Below are positions 1-7,600 of a stretch of 64,000 nt of DNA, in pieces (within the stretch, counting starts at the first letter, position 1; every line of letters begins with the position of its first letter). The position numbers and the translations under genes were made by a program. The notes under the pieces are model-generated. The model did not search any database. It saw only the letters and a list, made by a program, of their open reading frames with translations, and was not told the DNA's origin. The stretch comes from Parvularcula sp964556115. GTDB taxonomy: Bacteria; Pseudomonadota; Alphaproteobacteria; Caulobacterales; Parvularculaceae. The stretch spans positions 62,001 through 126,000 of the forward strand of contig CAZKVC010000006.1 of assembly GCA_964556115.1 (NCBI GenBank), read 5' to 3'.

Positions 1-1
1 G

Positions 2-580
2 GTCTCGCTGCCGCTCACGAAATACGCGCTGCCGGTCTACTATATCGTCGCCCCGGCAGAGGCCTCTTCGAACCTCGCCCGCTATGATGGCGTCCGCTAC
101 GGCAGGCGGGTCCATGACGACAACATTCACGAGATGTACAGCAAGACCCGCGGCGAAGGCTTCGGCGCTGAGGTCAAGCGCCGCCTGATGATCGGCACTT
201 ACGTGCTTTCGGCAGGTTACTACGACGCCTACTATCTGAGGGCGCAACGGGTACGGAAGAAAATCGCCGACGAGCTCGCCTCCGTGTTCGAAAGGGTCGA
301 TCTTCTTCTCACGCCGTCCTCGCCCAGCGCAGCCTTCGGGCTTGGTGAGAAGTCGAATGATCCGATCGAGATGTATCTCAACGACGTCTTCACGGTGACA
401 GCGAACCTTGCGGGCATTCCGGGTGTCTCGGTTCCCGCGGCACTCGATGGGCAGGGCCTGCCCCTTGGGCTTCAGCTTCTCGCCCCGGCCTTTGGCGAGG
501 AACAGATGCTGCGCGGAGCGTATGCGCTCGAAGAGGCCCTTGGCTTCGATGCGCAGCCGACGGAATGGTGGGTGAAATGA
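2..580 (+). CDS. gatA: Asp/Glu-tRNA amidotransferase subunit A, C-terminal part
   Basis: The reading frame is open from base 2, so the gene begins outside the window; 192 codons are present. GatA is the glutaminase subunit of the GatCAB complex, which converts misacylated Glu-tRNA(Gln) or Asp-tRNA(Asn) to the amide form. The visible part carries the GatA-typical segments NLARYDGVRYG, SKTRGEGFG and LTPSSPSAAF. The amidase Ser-cisSer-Lys centre lies upstream of the edge. The stop overlaps the start of gatB (ATGA), which supports translational coupling. The gene looks intact as far as it can be seen. Confidence 0.95.
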   Translation, partial: VSLPLTKYALPVYYIVAPAEASSNLARYDGVRYGRRVHDDNIHEMYSKTRGEGFGAEVKRRLMIGTYVLSAGYYDAYYLRAQRVRKKIADELASVFERVDLLLTPSSPSAAFGLGEKSNDPIEMYLNDVFTVTANLAGIPGVSVPAALDGQGLPLGLQLLAPAFGEEQMLRGAYALEEALGFDAQPTEWWVK

Positions 581-2079
581 GCGAACCGAGAAACCTCCTC
601 CGCGGTGAAACCGGCGACTGGGAAGTCGTGATCGGCCTCGAAGTCCATGCTCAGGTGTCTTCGAACTCCAAGCTGTTCTCCGGCGCGCCGGCCACCTACG
701 GCGCTGGCCCGAACGAGAATGTCAGCCTTGTGGACGCGGCCATGCCCGGCATGCTGCCTGTCATCAACAAGTTCTGCGTCGAGCAGGCGATCAAGACCGG
801 CCTTGGCCTCAACGCCAAGATCCACACCTGGTCCCGCTTTGATCGGAAGAACTATTTCTACCCTGATCTTCCTCAGGGCTACCAGATCTCTCAGTACAAG
901 GATCCGATCGTCGGCGAAGGAGAGATCGAGGTTGAACTCGACGCTGAGCGGACGATCAAGGTGGGCATCGAGCGCCTGCACCTTGAGCAGGATGCGGGCA
1001 AATCGATCCACGACCTTGCGCCCAGAGAATCCTACGTCGACCTCAACCGCTCCGGCGTCGCGCTGATGGAGATCGTCAGCAAACCCGAAATGCGCTCCGC
1101 GGAGGAGGCTGCCGCCTATTTCTCCAAGCTCAGGACCATCGTGCGCTACCTCGGCACCTGCGACGGCAACATGGACCAGGGCTCGATGCGCGCCGACGTC
1201 AACGTCTCGGTCTGCCGTGCGGGCAATTACGAGAAATTCCGCGAGACGGGCGACTTCTCCTGTCTTGGGACACGGACGGAGACGAAAAACGTCAACTCGA
1301 TCCGCTTCGTCCGGCAGGTCGTGGACTATGAGGCGCGGCGTCAGATACAAGTGCTCGAAGCAGGCGGCACGATCGACCAGGAGACACGCCTGTTCAACGT
1401 GAAGACGGGCGAGACGCGGACCATGCGCTCGAAGGAAGACGCGCATGACTACCGCTACTTCCCTGATCCGGACCTTCTGCCGCTGACCTTCACGGACGCG
1501 TTCGTCGAAGAAATCCGCGCCAAGCTGCCCGAATTGCCGGACGCCAAGAAGCACCGCTTCATGGACGAGTACGGACTGTCGGGCTACGACGCCGCAGTCC
1601 TGGTCGCGGACCAGGACAAGGCCCACTATTTCGAGGTGGTCGCCAAGGGCCGTGACGGCAAGCTTGCATCCAGCTGGGTGACCACGGAGCTTTTCGGCCT
1701 CCTGAACAAGGAGGGCAAGGACATCACCGAATCGCCGGTGTCCGCCGAGCAGCTTGGCGGCCTGATCGACCTGATCCAGGACGGCACCATCTCCGGCAAG
1801 ATCGCCAAGCAGGTGTTCGAGCTGATGCTCGAGGAAGAAAAGGGCGAAGCACCGAAGGACATCGTCGAGAAGCACGGCCTCAAGCAGGTCACCGACACCG
1901 GCGCCCTCGAAGCCGCGGCCGACAAGATCATCGCCGAAAACCCGGCGCAGGTCGAGAAAGTCAAGGAGAAGCCCAAGGCGCTTGGCTGGTTCGTCGGTCA
2001 GGTGATGAAGGAGACCGGCGGCAAGGCGAACCCGCAGGCCGTGAACGAGATCCTGAAGAAGAAGCTCGGGGTGGAGTGA
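577..2079 (+). CDS. gatB: Asp/Glu-tRNA amidotransferase subunit B
   Basis: This subunit holds the tRNA and activates the misacylated amino acid in GatCAB. The 500-residue protein has the usual family length. It starts with the diagnostic GDWEVVIGLEVHAQV, has DLPQGYQISQY and YRYFPDPDL in the catalytic cradle, and ends with the YqeY-like tRNA-binding tail (ALGWFVGQVMKE, then a Lys-rich end). I place the start at 577 because it forms an ATGA overlap with the gatA stop. An in-frame ATG at 565 would add four residues and cannot be excluded. The gene converges on ksgA across 88 bases that hold only a weak seven-pair inverted repeat (2094-2122) without a T tract. Confidence 0.96.
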   Translation: MSEPRNLLRGETGDWEVVIGLEVHAQVSSNSKLFSGAPATYGAGPNENVSLVDAAMPGMLPVINKFCVEQAIKTGLGLNAKIHTWSRFDRKNYFYPDLPQGYQISQYKDPIVGEGEIEVELDAERTIKVGIERLHLEQDAGKSIHDLAPRESYVDLNRSGVALMEIVSKPEMRSAEEAAAYFSKLRTIVRYLGTCDGNMDQGSMRADVNVSVCRAGNYEKFRETGDFSCLGTRTETKNVNSIRFVRQVVDYEARRQIQVLEAGGTIDQETRLFNVKTGETRTMRSKEDAHDYRYFPDPDLLPLTFTDAFVEEIRAKLPELPDAKKHRFMDEYGLSGYDAAVLVADQDKAHYFEVVAKGRDGKLASSWVTTELFGLLNKEGKDITESPVSAEQLGGLIDLIQDGTISGKIAKQVFELMLEEEKGEAPKDIVEKHGLKQVTDTGALEAAADKIIAENPAQVEKVKEKPKALGWFVGQVMKETGGKANPQAVNEILKKKLGVE

Positions 2080-2167
2080 GGCGCTGGCTCTCCCGCGGAC
2101 GGTCGCGTGCTGACTGTCCGCGCCCCGGACACCCTGGCGTTTCATGCTGGCTTCCCGCGACGTCTCG

Positions 2168-2983
2168 TCAGACCATTTGCGCCAGCTGCGTATATTGGGC
2201 TACACTGACATTCTCCGCGCGGGCCGTCTCATCGAGTCCGGCCTCTGCCAGCGCTGAGGGTAGCCTCGCTCCAAAGACGGACTTCAGGCTCTGACGCAGC
2301 ATCTTGCGGCGCTGTCCGAAGGCGGCTTCGGTCACCCGCTCGAGCTTGGGAAGAAAAACGGGCAGCTCCGTCCGTTCGAAGACGAGCACGGAGCTTTCGA
2401 CCTTCGGCGGCGGCGTGAAGGCTCTCGCTGGAAGGTGAAAGCCTAGCCGCGGCGCGCTGGCGGCTTGGGCGATAACCGACAGGCGGCCATAGGTCTTGGA
2501 GCCGGGAGTGGCGAGGATGCGGTCGCCGACTTCGCGCTGGAACATCAGCACCATGCGCTTCCAGAAGCGCGGGTCTGCCGTCAGCCATTTGACAAGAAGT
2601 TCCGTCGAGATGTTGTAGGGCAGGTTCGACGCGATGATCGCCCCGTCCCCCGCAAGCTCACGTTCGTCCACCTTCAGCGCATCGGCCTCCTCCCAGGAGA
2701 GCCTGCCGGTGGCCGCAGCAAGTTCCTCGAGGACCGGCACGACCCGGCGGTCACGCTCGACGGCGATGACCTTGCCGCCTGTCTCGAGGAGCGCACGGGT
2801 CAGCCCGCCGGGCCCCGGACCGACCTCAAGGATGGTGTCGCTCCCGTCTGCCTGACAGAACCCGGCGATCTTCCGTGTCAGGTTGAGGTCGAGGAGGAAA
2901 TGCTGGCCGAGGCCTTTTTTCGCGGCGAGCCCGTGTTCGGCTATGACGTCCCGCAGGGGCGGCAGCTCATTGAGCGGCGTCAT
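2168..2983 (-). CDS. ksgA: 16S rRNA (adenine-N6,N6) dimethyltransferase KsgA/RsmA
   Basis: This SAM-dependent enzyme dimethylates two adjacent adenines in the 3'-terminal helix 45 of 16S rRNA during late 30S assembly. The 271-residue protein shows the family order: GLGQHFLLD near residue 25, the SAM-binding EVGPGPGGLTRALLE, the acidic ribose-binding Glu in VIAVERD, and the catalytic NLPYNIST motif. The start overlaps the end of pdxA by 17 bases. It is the last gene of a surA-pdxA-ksgA operon, an order shared by many Proteobacteria. Confidence 0.96.
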   Translation of the reverse strand: MTPLNELPPLRDVIAEHGLAAKKGLGQHFLLDLNLTRKIAGFCQADGSDTILEVGPGPGGLTRALLETGGKVIAVERDRRVVPVLEELAAATGRLSWEEADALKVDERELAGDGAIIASNLPYNISTELLVKWLTADPRFWKRMVLMFQREVGDRILATPGSKTYGRLSVIAQAASAPRLGFHLPARAFTPPPKVESSVLVFERTELPVFLPKLERVTEAAFGQRRKMLRQSLKSVFGARLPSALAEAGLDETARAENVSVAQYTQLAQMV

Positions 2984-4034
2984 AGGACGCTCTCGCTTCG
3001 GCCATGCCGTGCGCTGTCAGGATCGCAGCCAGCGTGCTGTCGGGCCGTGCGATGTTGCGGCCTGCGATGCCCAGCCCGGTGCCGTGATCGGGACTTGTCC
3101 TGATGATCGGCAGTCCGACCGTAACATTGACCGCTTCGTGGAAGGCTACCGTCTTGATCGGAACGAGGGCCTGATCATGGTACATCGCGATAGCGGCATC
3201 ATACTGGCTACGCGCTTCGGCATGGAACATCGTATCGGCTGGCAGGGGACCGATGATCTCCGCGCCTTGCTGACGGAGGGCCTCGATCGCGGGTCCTATG
3301 ATCTCGATCTCCTCACGTCCGAGATGCCCGTCCTCGCCAGCGTGGGGGTTGAGGCCCGCCACCGCCAGACGGGGCCTTTGGAGGCCGAAATCACGCTGCA
3401 GGGCCGTGATGACGACCAGCGCCGTGGCGACGATCCTGTCCGCAGCCATCGCAGCCGGGACCTCGGCCAGGGGCGTGTGAACGGTCACTGGCACGGTCCT
3501 GAAATTACCAGCGGCGAGCATCATGACCGGGCCGCGCGGGAAGCCCTTGGGGAGCGGGAGCCCTTCGGTCAGCGCCCCGAGATACTCCGTATGGCCCGGA
3601 TGACCGAAGCCTGCGTCCTGAAGCACGCTTTTCTGGATAGGGAGCGTGACGACCCCGCCAGCCGAACCTTCCGCACAGAAACGGACAGCCTCCCTGATCG
3701 AAGCAGTGACGCTGCTTGCCGTGGCCGTGCTCGGTTGGCCCGGGGTGACATGGGCAAGGGCATCACCGTCGATCCCTTCGCCTGCGAGAACAGGCAGGCC
3801 CTTTAGGAAAGCGTCCTCCGCCTGCGCCGGTTCGGAGATCGTCACCACGCCGAACTCGGCACGGGCTGCCCGCAACAATCTTTCAAGACGCACGGGATCG
3901 TCGATGAGAAAGAAGGGCGGCGCGCGGTCGAGATCGCGGCTTCGCATGGCATCGTAGGCCTTGAGCAGCACCTCGGTGCCGATGCCCGCAGGCTCGCCCA
4001 TGGAGACGGCCAGCGGCCTTGGGGCCGGGCTCAT
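2967..4034 (-). CDS. pdxA: 4-hydroxythreonine-4-phosphate dehydrogenase PdxA
   Basis: This cytoplasmic NAD-dependent enzyme of DXP-dependent pyridoxal phosphate synthesis oxidises 4-phosphohydroxy-L-threonine. The 355-residue protein opens with SMGEPAGIGTE, carries the metal-binding GLNPHAGEDGHLGREE in its second half, and has MYHDQALVPIKT, which supplies substrate-binding residues, further on. The length is slightly above the usual 330. Its ATG shares one base with the surA stop (TGATG), a classic re-initiation arrangement, and its end overlaps ksgA. Confidence 0.96.
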   Translation of the reverse strand: MSPAPRPLAVSMGEPAGIGTEVLLKAYDAMRSRDLDRAPPFFLIDDPVRLERLLRAARAEFGVVTISEPAQAEDAFLKGLPVLAGEGIDGDALAHVTPGQPSTATASSVTASIREAVRFCAEGSAGGVVTLPIQKSVLQDAGFGHPGHTEYLGALTEGLPLPKGFPRGPVMMLAAGNFRTVPVTVHTPLAEVPAAMAADRIVATALVVITALQRDFGLQRPRLAVAGLNPHAGEDGHLGREEIEIIGPAIEALRQQGAEIIGPLPADTMFHAEARSQYDAAIAMYHDQALVPIKTVAFHEAVNVTVGLPIIRTSPDHGTGLGIAGRNIARPDSTLAAILTAHGMAEARASYDAAQ

Positions 4035-5308
4035 CAGCTGTCCTGCTGCTCTTCGCCGCTCAGATCGACGCGGATATCCACATCGCTGTCCCGCTCCACA
4101 TCGCGAAGGTAGCGCCTCGCGAGAAGCTCGAACTGCTGCGCCTCCAGACGATTTTCGATCACCCGGCGACGGGGAAGCCCAAGGCCTTCATCCATCTCGC
4201 AGACATAGACCCGGTGATAGGCGTCGATGCTTTCGAAGGTTTCGGAGAGGTCGCCGCGCCGCAGGGTGACGATGGCGTCCTGATAGGGCTCGCGCACCTC
4301 GGTCAGCGGCATCATCGGGAGAAGGGTCACCCCGATCCCTTCGCCAAGATCCTGGCTGAGGACATCGCCCTCGCATGGCCCGGTGAGGGGAAGCTCGGCC
4401 AGACGTTTCGCCGCCTCTTCCTTGGTGTAGAGCCGTTTCGACACCCCGGCATAGGCGAGCTCGAAGGACGGCTCGCCTTTCTCTGCGGCTTCCCGCTTCG
4501 AACGCAGCGCGACGACTTTCATCATCTCGCCGTTCTCGACCTCGACAGGGGCAGAAATGTTGCCTTCGGCCAGCTCGTCGATAAGTTCGGCGACCTCGTC
4601 CTCCAGCTGGGGTTTGCGGACCCAGCCGATGTCTCCGCCGCGGGCTGCCGACGGGCAGACCGAGAAACGCTGGGCAAGGGCCTGAAAGGGCACGCCCTGC
4701 TGAAGCTGACCGAGCATCTGCATACCGATCTGGTAGACGCGCTCACGCTGAGTGGCGTCTTCGACCGGAAGGCAGATTTCCGAGACGAGGTACTGGGTCG
4801 CCTGGGTCTCGGCCTTCATCTCCGCCAGCATGTCGTCGATCTCGCTATCGCGGACTGCAACGCGGCTGCGGTAGCGGGCCCTGACGAGAGTTTGCCAGGC
4901 CTGGTCGGCGCGGATTTTCTCCTGGAGAGTTTCGATGGCGATGCCGCTGCCACGTAGCTCAGCCGCGAGGTCTTCGATGCTGCCGCCGCCCGATGCCGCG
5001 ATCCGGGCCAGTTCCTGGCCGACCTGAGCGTCGTCGATGATGATCTCGCGTTCAGCGGCTTCCTGCCGTTTCAGTTCTTCCTCGATGAGATCGCGCAGCG
5101 CCTCCTGCTGAAGCTGGGCCTGCGCCTCGTCCGGAACGGGCCCGGAGGTCGCGAGGATCAGGCGCATGCGCTGTTCGACGTCGAAAGTGGAGATCGGCTT
5201 GTCATTGACCGTTGCCACCACCGCGTCGCCAAGGATTTGCGCCGAAGCGGAAGGCAACGCCGCGGCGCAGGCCGTTATCGCCAAGAAAAGCGCAGTCGAT
5301 AAACGCAT
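4034..5308 (-). CDS. surA: Periplasmic chaperone / peptidyl-prolyl isomerase SurA
   Basis: SurA escorts outer-membrane beta-barrel precursors through the periplasm to the BAM complex. The 424-residue protein begins with a signal peptide that ends near ALPSASA-Q. The SurA N-terminal chaperone domain follows (VATVNDKPISTFDVEQRMRL). A parvulin-like isomerase segment lies at about residues 165-280 and contains FSVCPSAARGGDIGWV. A C-terminal part closes the chaperone core. It is the first gene of the operon with pdxA and ksgA. The outer-membrane assembly gene lptD, the usual upstream partner of surA, is absent: the next gene upstream in the same orientation is a quinone oxidoreductase. Confidence 0.92.
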   Translation of the reverse strand: MRLSTALFLAITACAAALPSASAQILGDAVVATVNDKPISTFDVEQRMRLILATSGPVPDEAQAQLQQEALRDLIEEELKRQEAAEREIIIDDAQVGQELARIAASGGGSIEDLAAELRGSGIAIETLQEKIRADQAWQTLVRARYRSRVAVRDSEIDDMLAEMKAETQATQYLVSEICLPVEDATQRERVYQIGMQMLGQLQQGVPFQALAQRFSVCPSAARGGDIGWVRKPQLEDEVAELIDELAEGNISAPVEVENGEMMKVVALRSKREAAEKGEPSFELAYAGVSKRLYTKEEAAKRLAELPLTGPCEGDVLSQDLGEGIGVTLLPMMPLTEVREPYQDAIVTLRRGDLSETFESIDAYHRVYVCEMDEGLGLPRRRVIENRLEAQQFELLARRYLRDVERDSDVDIRVDLSGEEQQDS

Positions 5309-5399
5309 CCAAACCCCTTCGGACCAGCCGTGCCAAAGCCTGTCTCTAGAAGCTCCGGCGCGATTTCGGAACCCTTACGGCAGTGAAAAGAGGGTATGG

Positions 5400-6374
5400 T
5401 CAGGCTTTCGCGCCGATCAGCACACCCTTGCCGAGCAGGCTGCCGTCCCGCATCGCCTCATGCACCTCTTCGACGGCGTCCATGGGCCGCTCCATCGTCA
5501 CCTTTGGCTTCAGTTGCCCATCCTTGAGAAGCGGCACCCAAGCCTCCTCGATGGCGCTTCGCAGCCGGGCCTTCTCAGGTGCCGGACGGCCCCGCAGGGT
5601 GGAGCCGGTCAGGACGAGACGGCGGCGCATGATATCCATGACGTTGATCGTGGCCTCGACGCCGCCCTGAAAGGCGATCGAGACATGCCTTCCGCCCTCG
5701 CGCAGCATTGCGAGGTTGCGCGGCACATAGTCCCCGCCGACCATATCGAGGACCACATCGCAACCGCCCTCGTCCTGCATCGCGGCGGACCAGTCATCGT
5801 TCTTGTAGTTCCAGACCCGTGTGTAGCCGTCGGCTTCCGCCGCCATTGTTTTCTCGTCCGTTCCCGCAGTGCCGTAGATCGGGTGGCCGAGCGCCGTCGC
5901 GACGGCAACGGCCATGCTGCCGATGCCCGATGTCGCGCCGTGGACGAACAGGGTCTCGCCTTCGGAAAGCTTACCAGCCTCCATGACATTGGCGAAGACA
6001 GTGAAAGCGGTTTCGGGGAAAGCGGCCGCTTCGGCATCGCTCAAGCCTGCGGGCACGGGCAGAACGCTGCCTTCGTCCGCGAGGCAGGCGGTGGCGTAGC
6101 CGCCGCCGGGGACCAGCGCCATGACCCGGTCGCCTTCCTTGAAGCGTATCACATCGGGACCGGTCCGGCGCACCGTGCCGGAAACCTCCAGTCCAAGGAC
6201 CTCGGACGCGCCGGGTGGGGGAGGGTAAACCCCGGCGCGCTGCAGAAGATCGGGACGGTTCACGCCCGCGGCGGCGATCTCGATCACGATCTCGGCTCCC
6301 GCGGGGATCAGCTCGGCGACCGGTTTCCAGGACAGGCTGCCGCCGGACTCCGCAAACCATCCGTGATCGCTCAT
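5400..6374 (-). CDS. NAD(P)H-quinone oxidoreductase, PIG3/zinc-free MDR family
   Basis: This is a medium-chain dehydrogenase/reductase of 324 residues, expected to reduce quinones with NADPH in the cytoplasm. The N-terminal GroES-like domain contains AGVNRPDLLQRAGVYPPP, the signature of the human PIG3 branch. The nucleotide-binding segment is VHGATSGIGSMAVAVA. The Cys-rich structural zinc loop of classical alcohol dehydrogenases is absent. The start is an ATG behind GGAGA. In several alphaproteobacteria such a gene sits next to DUF1192 and DUF1465 genes. Here a DUF1465 gene is close by on the other strand, but no DUF1192 gene is visible. Confidence 0.88.
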   Translation of the reverse strand: MSDHGWFAESGGSLSWKPVAELIPAGAEIVIEIAAAGVNRPDLLQRAGVYPPPPGASEVLGLEVSGTVRRTGPDVIRFKEGDRVMALVPGGGYATACLADEGSVLPVPAGLSDAEAAAFPETAFTVFANVMEAGKLSEGETLFVHGATSGIGSMAVAVATALGHPIYGTAGTDEKTMAAEADGYTRVWNYKNDDWSAAMQDEGGCDVVLDMVGGDYVPRNLAMLREGGRHVSIAFQGGVEATINVMDIMRRRLVLTGSTLRGRPAPEKARLRSAIEEAWVPLLKDGQLKPKVTMERPMDAVEEVHEAMRDGSLLGKGVLIGAKA

Positions 6375-6439
6375 CTTGTCTCCAGTTCACTGCCGGCGTC
6401 ATCAACCTACGGGACAACTCCGTTTCATTGTCACGCAAC

Positions 6440-6457
6440 CCCTTTGACGGTAAAGGG
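6440..6457. promoter_or_regulatory. Short palindrome between divergent genes, possible operator
   Basis: The sequence CCCTTT-GACGGT-AAAGGG has two perfect six-base arms with a six-base spacer. It lies in the 116-base divergent region between the quinone oxidoreductase (start 6374) and the small exported protein (start 6491). Its place and symmetry suit a dimeric repressor such as a MarR or TetR member, but no regulator is encoded nearby, so this is inference only. Confidence 0.25.
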
Positions 6458-6490
6458 TAATCGGGGCTTGTCGGTGCAGGAGGTTTGTCG

Positions 6491-6880
6491 ATGTTCGCGT
6501 GGGTGCTGTCCATGGTTTTGACTGCCCAAACCTATGTGGGCGAGCCTCCAAGGGCCGCGCCCGTTCCGCCGACCTATACGCTTCCCGGGCAGGGCCTGAT
6601 CCCTGGCTATGTTGCCGAAGATCTCGGCGAGCTGTGGCTGGCGCAGGCCTATCGCCTCGACGCCACGCCGTGCCGCAAGGTCGTCCGCGCGCCGCTGCTT
6701 CTGCCTGCCACTGTCTGTCTCGACATTCTGGAGCAGGCCGATCCTTCACTTTTCGAGCGCGAGATCCTCGGGCCCGATGCATCCCGCTTCACGAGCGGCG
6801 GGCCCAACCTTCCGCGTTTCGAGCAGACCCGGGATGGCGCCCCCGTCGAGAAACGGGTCCGAAGAACGACGAACCCGTAA
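6491..6880 (+). CDS. Small hypothetical exported protein
   Basis: I do not recognise this 129-residue protein. The start is set by an excellent ribosome binding site (AGGAGG at 6478-6483, seven bases before the ATG). A TTG two codons upstream is a less likely start. Residues 1-13 look like a weak signal peptide (MFAWVLSMVLTAQ). The mature part is Pro-rich early on (PPRAAPVPPTYTLPG) and has two cysteines (in TPCRK and ATVCLD) that could form a disulfide in the periplasm. It lies between a divergent oxidoreductase and DUF1465, with a structured intergenic RNA after its stop. Confidence 0.6.
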   Translation: MFAWVLSMVLTAQTYVGEPPRAAPVPPTYTLPGQGLIPGYVAEDLGELWLAQAYRLDATPCRKVVRAPLLLPATVCLDILEQADPSLFEREILGPDASRFTSGGPNLPRFEQTRDGAPVEKRVRRTTNP

Positions 6881-6902
6881 TCTTCCTTCTTTTCTTATCC
6901 GT

Positions 6903-6938
6903 TGGCGCAGATGTTGCTCCGGACAGCGCAACGCGCCA
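6903..6938 (+). promoter_or_regulatory. Nested inverted repeat in the 6881-7001 intergenic RNA
   Basis: The 11-base 3' arm at 6928-6938 (GCAACGCGCCA) pairs completely with two upstream pieces, TGGCGC at 6903-6908 and GTTGC at 6913-6917, leaving a four-base bulge (AGAT) on the 5' side. No T tract follows, so it is a poor intrinsic terminator. It may be a processing or mRNA-stability hairpin downstream of the small exported protein gene, or part of the DUF1465 leader. Confidence 0.35.
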
Positions 6939-7001
6939 CACTCGTCCTTCGCGACGGGCAGTTGGGCGCATAAGCCAGTTGACGGGAAAAGGGGTGCGGG
7001 C

Positions 7002-7520
7002 GTGAGGCACGAGAGTTTACATTCGATCACAGGGGGCGACGGCACCGACCGCGTCCAGCCTTTCGTCAACTCGAAAGTCTTCAACAACCTCTTCGCCACC
7101 GGCATGGAGCTGGTGGAGGAAACGGCTCTCTACCTCGACGAGGACGGAAAGCATTCCGCGCGGACCCTCCCGCGTGAGGCCGCATTGGCCTATGCCGGAC
7201 TTTCCATGCGGCTGACCACGCGGCTGATGCAGATCGCTTCATGGCTCCTGGTGCTTCGCGCCGTGCGCGACGACGAAATGACCGCCGAGGATGCCAGCCA
7301 GGAGAAATACCGGATCGGCAGCCCTGAAGGCGGCGCGCTGGCGCGCAATCTCGATATCGGCCTGCCGCCGCGCATGCTCGAGCTTGTGGAGGAGACCGAC
7401 ACGCTGTTCGGGCGAATCACCCGCCTTGACCGTGAGATCTTCCGGCCCGAAGGCATTCGCGGCGAAGGCGAGGACGCAGCGGGCCAGCTGGCCGCCCTGC
7501 GCTCGGCTTTCCCCGACTGA
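7002..7520 (+). CDS. DUF1465 family protein
   Basis: This 172-residue soluble, mostly helical protein belongs to a family of unknown biochemical role that is confined largely to Alphaproteobacteria. Recognisable segments are FVNSKVFNNLFATGMELVEE, a stretch with RLTTRLMQIASWLL, and the C-terminal LVEETDTLFGRITRLDREIF. I chose the GTG at 7002 because the frame upstream lacks family similarity and an AAGGGG lies about seven bases before it. The gene stands on the + strand between a small exported protein and an acyl-CoA dehydrogenase. Confidence 0.85.
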   Translation: MRHESLHSITGGDGTDRVQPFVNSKVFNNLFATGMELVEETALYLDEDGKHSARTLPREAALAYAGLSMRLTTRLMQIASWLLVLRAVRDDEMTAEDASQEKYRIGSPEGGALARNLDIGLPPRMLELVEETDTLFGRITRLDREIFRPEGIRGEGEDAAGQLAALRSAFPD

Positions 7521-7566
7521 AACTGCTCGCAAGCGCCGCATGGCGCATCGCGCGCGGGCATGCTTT

Positions 7567-7597
7567 ACTCTCCCGAACCACAAGATTCCGGGAGAGT
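7567..7597 (+). promoter_or_regulatory. Hairpin burying the ribosome binding site of the acyl-CoA dehydrogenase
   Basis: ACTCTCCCG at 7567-7575 is perfectly complementary to CGGGAGAGT at 7589-7597. This gives a nine-pair stem around a 13-base loop. The 3' arm contains the whole Shine-Dalgarno sequence GGGAGAG (7590-7596), four bases before the ATG at 7601. Such a fold would hide the ribosome binding site until it is melted or bound. The pairing is seen directly; a regulatory role is inferred. Confidence 0.5.
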
Positions 7598-7600
7598 TCG

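Noticed and set aside
2094..2122. Inverted repeat between gatB and ksgA as terminator
   Set aside because: Seven pairs with a 15-base loop and no T tract in a GC-rich region; likely chance.
472..2145. Open frame of 557 codons antisense to gatB
   Set aside because: It is the mirror of gatB, with a low-complexity Arg/Leu/Asp/His-rich translation and no ribosome binding site of its own.
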